A stretch of 47,304 nucleotides of DNA. Source: Planctomyces sp. SH-PL62 (GTDB lineage: Bacteria > Planctomycetota > Planctomycetia > Planctomycetales > Planctomycetaceae). Position numbers and translations under genes: made by a program. The notes beneath the pieces were generated by a model that worked only from the letters and a program-made list of their open reading frames with translations, made no database searches and was not told the DNA's origin. The stretch lies in assembly GCA_945893045.1 (NCBI GenBank), contig CAMDEA010000051.1, forward strand, positions 1-47,304. The letters run 5' to 3'. This document shows, in pieces, positions 9,478 through 15,493 of the stretch; the first letter of the stretch is position 1, and each line of letters begins with the position of its first letter.

Positions 9478-10465
9478 ACGCCGCGTGCTCGCGCATGGGC
9501 ACGATCTGGTAATGCCGAGCCATCTCGTCGATCACCTTGCCGACCAACTCCACCTTGCGAGCGCTCGGTGACCGCATCGCCGGGAAGAAGTCGAGGTCGC
9601 GGTCGTCATCGCGGCCGAGAAAGTCCAAAGGATGCAACAGCAGTGACGGAGCCACGCCGCTCAATCGGCAGAGCGTCAACGCCATTCGCCAATACGTCAT
9701 GGCCAACGGCCGCGAGAATTGATCGAGATACAGCAGATAGCTGACGTGCATCGGCACCTTGAACCACGGCATCGTCGTGACAGGAATCTCCAGCAACCCT
9801 GTCCGGCCGACGGCTGACGGCTGATGGCTGATGGCTGCTATCTCACTTTTCACCGACACGATTCGCGGCACCGCGCCATTCAAGTCCCACGCATACGGCC
9901 GCAGTGGCCGAAACCCCTCGCCCATCGTGCCGAACAGCTTCTTGCGTTCCTGCTTCTGCTGCTCATCCAGCCGAGCCGTCAGAAAGTAGTACAATCGCGC
10001 GAGCGGCCCTAAGAACGTCGGGAATGTCGAGCAGTCGTATTGATAGCCGCGATCCGCCAGCACGCGCAGCACGTCCGGCGACAGACTGAATCCCGGCCCG
10101 CGAAAGCCGATGGGCCGCTCGCCGGTGACGCGCTCGATGTGCTCCTCCGCGTGAGCCAGCTCGTCGTTGATCTGCTCGCGCGAGTAGAGGTGCAGCCACG
10201 GCTCGTGATGGAACGAGTGATTGCCGATTTCATGCCCCGCCGCACTGATCGACGCCAGCGCGTCGTGATTCTTCTCCAACGCCGCGTCTTGGCCGACGAC
10301 GAACACCGTGATCTTGAGGTCGCGCTGTTCCAGAAATTCCAGGAAACGCGGTACGACAACGTCGAGGTAGCTCGGAAACGACTCCCATCCGGCATCCCCG
10401 TGGGTTTTCATGTACGACCACTTGTTGTCGAGGTCGAGCGAAAGACTGGCGATCGGCTTGGTCAT
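9416..10465 (-). CDS. Polysaccharide deacetylase (NodB fold)
   Basis: This 349-aa NodB-homology (CE4) deacetylase would remove N- or O-acetyl groups from glycan residues. Motif 1 is SLDLDNKW, motif 2 is HEIGNHSFHH (both metal His present), and motif 3 is GFRGPGFS with the Arg. The insert EQQKQERKKLFGTM and a long C-terminal half (residues 200-320) resemble planctomycete and exosortase-locus deacetylases rather than short chitooligosaccharide deacetylases. Two oddities: about residues 210-220 (ISHQPSAV) are encoded by a heptanucleotide tandem tract (9811-9838), and residues about 330-349 are encoded by an inverted repeat. No signal peptide is visible, so it may act in the cytoplasm on lipid-linked precursors. 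It sits between the FAD oxidoreductase and UbiA genes on the same strand. Confidence 0.9.
   Translation of the reverse strand: MTKPIASLSLDLDNKWSYMKTHGDAGWESFPSYLDVVVPRFLEFLEQRDLKITVFVVGQDAALEKNHDALASISAAGHEIGNHSFHHEPWLHLYSREQINDELAHAEEHIERVTGERPIGFRGPGFSLSPDVLRVLADRGYQYDCSTFPTFLGPLARLYYFLTARLDEQQKQERKKLFGTMGEGFRPLRPYAWDLNGAVPRIVSVKSEIAAISHQPSAVGRTGLLEIPVTTMPWFKVPMHVSYLLYLDQFSRPLAMTYWRMALTLCRLSGVAPSLLLHPLDFLGRDDDRDLDFFPAMRSPSARKVELVGKVIDEMARHYQIVPMREHAASLGVRCVSTALEPLEMAGAH
9811..9838. repeat. Heptanucleotide tandem tract (CGGCTGA/TGGCTGA) x4 inside a coding region
   Basis: Four consecutive 7-bp units are seen (CGGCTGA, CGGCTGA, TGGCTGA, TGGCTGC), preceded by a degenerate partial unit. The tract lies in frame in the deacetylase gene. 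Because 7 is not a multiple of 3, gain or loss of one unit would shift the frame. Confidence 0.85.
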
Positions 10466-10480
10466 CTCAAATTGCTCTCA

Positions 10481-10629
10481 CGCCTCCGGGCTTGTCCCGG
10501 AGGTTCCCGCGCTCTGCAGCTAGGGAAGGGAAACTGGTTTGTCCGAAAAACTCCTCAGAACAGGTGATTCCGCGGCGTCCGCAGCCCGTAGCGGCAGAGC
10601 GCGGGAACCACCGGCACAAGGCCGGTGGC
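10481..10629. repeat. Inverted repeat, GCGCTCTGCAGC family, copy 1
   Basis: Arms at about 10481-10525 and 10585-10629 share the core TTCCCGCGCTCTGC and pair over about 45 bp with about 38 matches. Each arm carries its own outer hairpin (CCTCCGGGCTTGTCCCGGAGG-like on the left, CCACCGG...CCGGTGG on the right). The right half and loop encode the last about 36 residues of the FAD oxidoreductase. Copy 2 of the family is at 21961-22112. Confidence 0.9.
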
Positions 10630-12013
10630 GGGAATCGTCATTCAGCAACTGCACGGCGTCCTCTGCCAGCTTCACCGTTTCATTCACGTTCAGCGTCCCG
10701 TTGACGATGTGGGCCGAATTGATCGCGAACACGCCCGGCAGCGAAGTCCGCATCGGCGGCAGGTTGTCCGAATAGTTCAACGTTGTCAGAGCCACGACAT
10801 GCCGCACTCGCGAGACGCGAAACGCTTCGACGTCGGACTCGGAGAAGTCGGGATACATCCGTTTGAGAGCCGCGATGAATTGAGTTCGCAGTTCGTCGTC
10901 GGAGACCTCGAACAGCGGGTCGTCGGGAGAGACGTACTTCGGTAGATAGATCAGCGAGCGGCCACCGAACTCGGCGGGATCGACCAGCGTGGTCATCTCG
11001 ATCACGGCGGTGAACGGCACCCAGGCGTCGGTGATGTTCGTGACGTAATACTTCGCCAACGGTTTCTTCAGCAGTAGCGAGGCACACACGATGCCCTGAT
11101 ACCGCAAACCGTTTAGCCGGCGATGCTCGTCCTCGGTGAGGTCCGGGCAGACTCGCGAGATGACCGGAGCGGGCGTCGTCAGCACGACACGATCGAAGGT
11201 TTCGGTGGGACGATCGCGAAAGGTGAGTTGGACTCGTTTAACCCCAACGCCAGCGGCGTGGGCGATGTCGTTCGTCTTGTTAGCAGCGTCCGCGTCCACG
11301 CCGCTGGCGTTGGGGTTAAACGATGTGGCCCGTTCCAGTGCGTGATTCACGCGCACATCGACGCCGTTGGCGTGCAGCAGCGTCTCGAAATGTTCGAGGA
11401 TGCGGGCGTAGCCGCCGGGCAAATAGCCGAACATCTCCTTCTTCAGGCCGGTGCGCCGCGCGGCATACATTCGCGCGATCGTGGCCCAGATGAATGCGGC
11501 CGAGGTGTGCTGGTAATTCTCGCCGAGCTTCGCTCGTAGCAGCGGCAGCCAGATCTTCTCGAACGCTCGCTGGCCGGACAGCTTTCGCAGCCAGGACGCG
11601 ACCGGGATGGATTCGAGCCGTTTCCCATCGCGCAGCTTCGAGGCATAAAAGATCGTTCCACCCAGTCGCAGCTTGTCGAGCAATCCCAGCGGCGGGAACC
11701 GCAGGAACTCCAACGTGTTCGACATCGAGGTCAATTGGCCGTCGGTAAAGAAGCCGGTCTTGGTCTCGACCCACTGCATGTCTTGTTCGAGATGCAGTTC
11801 GGCGAGCACTCGCCGCCAGTGCATGTCCGACAGCAGCGTGACGTGGTAATGCCGGTCCCAGGTGACATCGCCAAGCTGCCAGGCATCAGCCAGTCCGCCA
11901 ATATGCGGGCCGGCCTCGAACAGCGTGACTCGCTGGCCGGCTTGAGCGAGACGCAGCGCGAGCGTCATCCCCAGGATGCCGCCGCCGACGATGGCTGTGT
12001 TGGATGGAGTCAT
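10520..12013 (-). CDS. FAD/NAD(P)-binding amine-oxidase-like oxidoreductase
   Basis: This 497-aa flavoprotein of the protoporphyrinogen-oxidase/phytoene-desaturase-like superfamily has the N-terminal dinucleotide-binding motif IVGGGILGMTLALRLAQAG (about residues 8-26) followed by the acidic strand end LFEAGPHIGGLADAW. The C-terminal FAD contact region reads GVFAINSAHIVNGTLNVNETV. Homologues of this type are frequent in surface-polysaccharide loci, where they may oxidise or isomerise a lipid-linked sugar; the true reaction is unknown. Two segments are repeat-derived: residues about 231-260, between the substrate-domain strands, are an in-frame 88-bp inverted repeat, and the last about 36 residues come from another. 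Without them the protein would be about 430 aa, a normal size. ATG at 12011-12013. Confidence 0.85.
   Translation of the reverse strand: MTPSNTAIVGGGILGMTLALRLAQAGQRVTLFEAGPHIGGLADAWQLGDVTWDRHYHVTLLSDMHWRRVLAELHLEQDMQWVETKTGFFTDGQLTSMSNTLEFLRFPPLGLLDKLRLGGTIFYASKLRDGKRLESIPVASWLRKLSGQRAFEKIWLPLLRAKLGENYQHTSAAFIWATIARMYAARRTGLKKEMFGYLPGGYARILEHFETLLHANGVDVRVNHALERATSFNPNASGVDADAANKTNDIAHAAGVGVKRVQLTFRDRPTETFDRVVLTTPAPVISRVCPDLTEDEHRRLNGLRYQGIVCASLLLKKPLAKYYVTNITDAWVPFTAVIEMTTLVDPAEFGGRSLIYLPKYVSPDDPLFEVSDDELRTQFIAALKRMYPDFSESDVEAFRVSRVRHVVALTTLNYSDNLPPMRTSLPGVFAINSAHIVNGTLNVNETVKLAEDAVQLLNDDSRHRPCAGGSRALPLRAADAAESPVLRSFSDKPVSLP
11235..11322. repeat. Perfect 27-bp inverted repeat inside the FAD oxidoreductase gene
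   Basis: Arms 11235-11261 and 11296-11322 match at 27 of 27 positions with a 34-bp loop; the core is TTTAACCCCAACGCCAGCGG. The whole element is translated in frame on the minus strand (SFNPNASGV...AAGVGVKRV). Both arms therefore encode mirrored peptides. Confidence 0.93.
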
Positions 12014-12023
12014 GAGGATTCAT

Positions 12024-12121
12024 GTAACCCGAAGCGTGAGCGAGGGCGGGCGCTCCAAGCGACGCGGAATTGGAAATGGAGAATCTGTGAAGCGTTCGCC
12101 CTCGCTGACGCTTCGGGTTAC
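12024..12121. repeat. 31-bp inverted repeat between acetyltransferase and FAD oxidoreductase genes
   Basis: Arms at about 12024-12054 and 12091-12121 match at about 28 of 31 positions; the core is GTAACCCGAAGCGT. It fills essentially the whole 108-bp gap. The right arm abuts the acetyltransferase stop codon (12122-12124). Confidence 0.9.
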
Positions 12122-12751
12122 TTAGGCAAGGCACTCCGAAAGTTCGCTGACCTCACCGCCGATGATGCAGTATTCGAGACCGCACGCTTTGCAGAGGACT
12201 TCTGGAAGATCGACAAGCTCACCCGGCGACCAGCGAGTCAGCAGTTGTCCGCAACGACAAACGCAACCGACCGAACGAGCGGGGTTGCCAAGAACCAAAT
12301 GAAAGTCAGGAACAGACTTCGTCACCAGCGAGCCCATTCCGATCATCGCGAAGCGGCCGATCGTCAAATCGTTGCCGATCGTGCAGCCGGCTCCGATGGT
12401 CGCCCCTTCGCGGACGAGCGTCGGCAGTGTGTGCTCATCGGGATCGGAGGATCGCAACTGCTTGAGGTCGGGCGTGGTCGCTCGCGGGAAACGGTCGTTC
12501 GTGAAGATCGTGCCGGCCGAGATCATTACGCCGTCTTCAATCGTCACGGCGTTGCAGATGTAGACCATCGCGTTGATCTTCACGCGGTGGCCGATCTGCA
12601 CCTCGTAAGCGATGTAGCTCTTCTCGCCGACGATGCACTCGTCGCCGAGCGTGGCCCCGAAGCGAATATGCACGTTGTCCCAAATCGCCGAGCCGTCGCC
12701 GATGACGACGTCCCGTTCGATGAGTGCGGTTGGATGAATGCGAGCGGGCAT
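12122..12751 (-). CDS. Left-handed beta-helix acyltransferase (WbpD/WlbB-like N-acetyltransferase)
   Basis: This 209-aa protein has hexapeptide repeats from about residue 8 to 150 (for example HPTALIERDVVIGDGSAIWD, TIGAGCTIGNDLTIGRFAMI) and the closing element GMGSLVTKSVPDFHLVLGNPAR. This matches UDP-2-acetamido-3-amino-2,3-dideoxy-glucuronate N-acetyltransferases, which act on the 3-amino group of the nucleotide sugar in the cytoplasm. The C-terminal CVCRCG...CKACG cysteines look like a small zinc knuckle. It is placed directly after a Gfo/Idh/MocA oxidoreductase and DegT aminotransferase in the same direction, the same trio as wbpB/wbpE/wbpD. Subfamily is inferred from this context plus fold. 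Confidence 0.86.
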   Translation of the reverse strand: MPARIHPTALIERDVVIGDGSAIWDNVHIRFGATLGDECIVGEKSYIAYEVQIGHRVKINAMVYICNAVTIEDGVMISAGTIFTNDRFPRATTPDLKQLRSSDPDEHTLPTLVREGATIGAGCTIGNDLTIGRFAMIGMGSLVTKSVPDFHLVLGNPARSVGCVCRCGQLLTRWSPGELVDLPEVLCKACGLEYCIIGGEVSELSECLA

Positions 12752-12764
12752 GTCGTTCTCCGAA

Positions 12765-12859
12765 GGGGTCGGGTGTGCGAATTTCAGATTTCGCCGAGGA
12801 GGACTTGGGAAGTGGGAAGGTCGTTCGCGGCGAAATCTGAAATTCGCACACCCGACCCC
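12765..12859. repeat. Perfect 32-bp inverted repeat, GGGGTCGGGTGTGCGAAT family
   Basis: Arms 12765-12796 and 12828-12859 are perfectly complementary (32 of 32) with a 31-bp loop. The terminal 20 bases of the right arm (read on the minus strand from 12861) are identical to a lone half-copy at 30984-31003 inside the GT4 gene. Confidence 0.94.
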
Positions 12860-12869
12860 GGTCTATGCG

Positions 12870-13925
12870 TCAGACGGCTGCCACCGCGACGGTTCGATCG
12901 TGGACCACCGAGGAAGCGGAGGCCGCCGACGAAACGTCGGCCGCGACCGGTTCCCACTGCGTGTGGCTGAGCGCACGATACGCCGCCTCGATCACGTCCA
13001 CCGACGCGATCGCGTCTTCCGGCGTGACGAGCAGTTTGTCCTGTCCGTTGACGGCGCGGGCGAAGTTTTCGATCTGGCCTTTGAAAGCTTGCACCTTGTT
13101 GTATCCCTGGCCGAAGACGATCCAGGCGTCGTCTTGTGAGCGGCGATAGCGCGACTCCTTCCAGCCGACATGCACCGTCCCTTGCGAGCCGTAGATGCTG
13201 ATGAAGTTGGGTTGCTCTTTGTTGATGCTCCAGGAGAGGTCGATGCTGCCGTGAACGCCGCTGTGTGTGTTGACGAACATGCGGACGGTGTCCTCGACGG
13301 GAAGTTGCTGCACGCGGCGGCTCTCGATGACTTGCAGTTCGACGATTGGGCCAAGCAGATAGCGGACGATGTCCACCGAGTGCGTGCCGTTGTCGATGAG
13401 CACTCCGCCGCCGCTGATCGCCGGGTTCGAGTTCCAGCGGCTGGACATATCCACGCGCGCCGTGAACGTGTTCTCGAAGAGGATGACCTCGCCGAGAATG
13501 CCGGAGCTAATCAGCGACCTCGCCCGGACGACGTCCTCGGCGAAGCGGAATTTGGTGGCCATCGTCAGCTTGCGATCAACTTCATCCGCGACCGCGAACA
13601 TGTTTCGCGCGGTGGCGGAATCGACGGTCAACGGCTTTTCGCACAGGACGTGCAGCTTACGCCGCAGCAGGTCGGTGCAGATGTCGGCGTGAATGTTCGG
13701 CGGAGTGACGACGATCACCGCATCGAGTTGTTCGGCATCGCACATCTCGCCATGACCGCCGTAGCTCTTGGCGTTGAGTGTTTGAGCAATCGCCTGCGCG
13801 GCATCGGCCCGCACATCGGCGACGGCGACGAGCTTGGCGACCTGACAATCACGAAACGCGGCGGCATACGACTGAGCAATTCCACCGGCTCCGACCATTC
13901 CGAAACGAACAGGAGTATTGGGCAT
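12870..13925 (-). CDS. Gfo/Idh/MocA-family oxidoreductase (WbpB/WlbA-like)
   Basis: This 351-aa NAD(P)-dependent sugar dehydrogenase has a Rossmann motif GMVGAGGIAQSYA at residues 9-21, the family EKP motif LCEKPLTVD (Lys97), and a C-terminal dimer/catalytic domain with GGGVLIDNGTHSVDIVRYLLG, where the conserved Asp and His fall. In the neighbouring-gene context (DegT aminotransferase upstream, beta-helix acetyltransferase downstream) the predicted reaction is C3 oxidation of a UDP-N-acetyl-hexuronic acid, making the keto-sugar that is then aminated and acetylated. Other members oxidise inositol or glucose-fructose, so the substrate is inferred. Length is normal. ATG at 13923-13925. Confidence 0.88.
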   Translation of the reverse strand: MPNTPVRFGMVGAGGIAQSYAAAFRDCQVAKLVAVADVRADAAQAIAQTLNAKSYGGHGEMCDAEQLDAVIVVTPPNIHADICTDLLRRKLHVLCEKPLTVDSATARNMFAVADEVDRKLTMATKFRFAEDVVRARSLISSGILGEVILFENTFTARVDMSSRWNSNPAISGGGVLIDNGTHSVDIVRYLLGPIVELQVIESRRVQQLPVEDTVRMFVNTHSGVHGSIDLSWSINKEQPNFISIYGSQGTVHVGWKESRYRRSQDDAWIVFGQGYNKVQAFKGQIENFARAVNGQDKLLVTPEDAIASVDVIEAAYRALSHTQWEPVAADVSSAASASSVVHDRTVAVAAV

Positions 13926-13982
13926 GTGTGTTGTCCTTTGGATTATTGGAGGTGTCGGAGTTGAGAGACCTTGTCTTGTCCC

Positions 13983-14201
13983 TACTCCGAAGGAGTTTTG
14001 TCACATAGCCCAGGGTTGCGAGCGGAGCGAGCTACCCTGGGATCCGATTCATCGTGCAAACGTACCCCGAAGGGGTTCCGTCAATTGACGTTTACGAAGG
14101 CCGCAACCCCTTCGGGGTAGGTGATTCATTGGGGGCCGATCACCCAGGGTAGCTCGCTGCGCGAGCAACCCTGGGCTATGTGACGGAACTCCTTCGGAGT
14201 A
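13983..14201. repeat. Nested composite inverted repeat filling the aminotransferase/oxidoreductase gap
   Basis: Outer arms 13983-14041 and 14143-14201 are 59 bp and match at about 54 positions (core CACATAGCCCAGGGTTGC). Inside is a second, different inverted repeat, about 14061-14081 with about 14101-14120 (CCCCGAAGGGGTT...AACCCCTTCGGGG). Outer arm ends also carry short self-hairpins (CTCCGAAGGAG, CTCCTTCGGAG). The element occupies nearly the entire 286-bp intergenic space. Confidence 0.92.
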
Positions 14202-14211
14202 CGGAAAGCAG

Positions 14212-15471
14212 CTAGACGCGAATGAGTTTGTCTTCCGATGGTGTTAGCTGGGTGACAGTCGTCAGCGCCGCGACGCCATCGCGGATCGCATCCGCGATGT
14301 AATCAACGTGCTCTTGGGTGTAGCGCTCGTTCCAGGGCAGGACGAGGATGTTTTTCAACGCCTCGAACGTGCCGGGGAATTTGTCCTCGGAGTAATCGAC
14401 CGCCTCCGGCCGCGCAAGCGTGAACGGGAAGCGGCTGTTGCCGAACGTGCGTTGATCGCGGATGACCTCGCACTTGAACGCGGGCTTCTGGATGTAGCGC
14501 GGGGCGGACGCGATGCCCCGTTCTTTCAGCTTGGCTCCGAGTCCGACCGCGCCGCCGGTGACGACGCGCTCATCGACCAGCAGGCAATACTTCCAGAACG
14601 TGTGGACCGAGCCTTCCGCGATGTGCGGTGTCTCGATGCCGCTGATGCCTCGCAGTTGGCTGGTGAGCGCGGCGGCCGAGTGCATGCGGCTGTTGACGAC
14701 GCCATCCAGCTTCGGCAGTTGAGCCAATGCCACCGCGCCGAGCAATTCGCTCATACGGTAGTTCAAGGCCAGGAAGTAGTGGTCGGCGTTCTTGTCGCCG
14801 TAGCCCCAGGCTTTATTGATGAACAAGAACATGCGGCGAGCGAGTGCGTCGTCATCGGTGACGACGATGCCTCCTTCACCGGTCGTGATGTGCTTGCCTT
14901 GTTGCAGACTGAAGCAGCCGATCGCGCCCAGCGTGCCGACGTAGCGATCGGCATAGCCGGCCAGAAAGGCTTGAGCACAGTCTTCGATCACCGGAATGTT
15001 CTTCGACTTGGCCAACTCCATGATCGGTCCCATCTCGCAGGGATTGCCGAACAGGTGTGTGACGATGATCGCCTTCGTGCGGTCGGTGATGCGGTCGGCG
15101 ATCGTCTTGGCGGTGACATTGAACGTCTTGGGATCGACGTCGGCGAAGACCGGGATCGCACCTTGAAAGAGAATCGGGCTGAGTGCTCCCATGTCGGTGA
15201 TCGAGGTCGTGATGATCTCGTCACCCGGTTCGGGGTCAATGGCCGCGATCGCGACATGCACCGCCGCCGAACCGTGCGAGCAAGCAAAGCCATGTTTGGC
15301 TCCAACCTTCTTCGCGAACTGCGTTTCAAATTCTTTGACGTAGTTCCCTTTCGTGCTGGTGAGCACTCCAGAACGGAGCACATTTGCCACGTTCTGGATC
15401 TCTTCCGGACCGAACGTGCGGCCGGAGGCGTCTTGATCAGAGGGGAGCGTCAGCAGTTTGAAGTCAGTCAT
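14212..15471 (-). CDS. DegT/DnrJ/EryC1/StrS-family PLP-dependent sugar aminotransferase
   Basis: This 419-aa fold-type I aminotransferase converts a keto-nucleotide sugar to an amino sugar using glutamate. It shows the N-terminal GPEEIQNVANVLRSGVLTSTKG pattern, the cofactor Asp in VIEDCAQAF, and the Schiff-base Lys in FSLQQGKHITTGEGG (Lys193 from this start). ATG at 15469-15471 is chosen because an AAAGG lies 7 bases upstream; an ATG at 15490-15492 (seven codons longer) lacks an SD-like sequence. It starts about 22 bp after the fusion gene's stop, so the two are coupled on one transcript. Together with the Gfo/Idh/MocA and acetyltransferase genes it forms a WbpE-B-D-like set. Confidence 0.92.
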   Translation of the reverse strand: MTDFKLLTLPSDQDASGRTFGPEEIQNVANVLRSGVLTSTKGNYVKEFETQFAKKVGAKHGFACSHGSAAVHVAIAAIDPEPGDEIITTSITDMGALSPILFQGAIPVFADVDPKTFNVTAKTIADRITDRTKAIIVTHLFGNPCEMGPIMELAKSKNIPVIEDCAQAFLAGYADRYVGTLGAIGCFSLQQGKHITTGEGGIVVTDDDALARRMFLFINKAWGYGDKNADHYFLALNYRMSELLGAVALAQLPKLDGVVNSRMHSAAALTSQLRGISGIETPHIAEGSVHTFWKYCLLVDERVVTGGAVGLGAKLKERGIASAPRYIQKPAFKCEVIRDQRTFGNSRFPFTLARPEAVDYSEDKFPGTFEALKNILVLPWNERYTQEHVDYIADAIRDGVAALTTVTQLTPSEDKLIRV

Positions 15472-15493
15472 CGTGGTGCCTTTCTTGGTCATT

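Noticed and set aside
9811..9838. Short tandem repeat as a CRISPR array
   Set aside because: Units are 7 bp and contiguous with no spacers; none of the repeats in the window has CRISPR-like periodicity.
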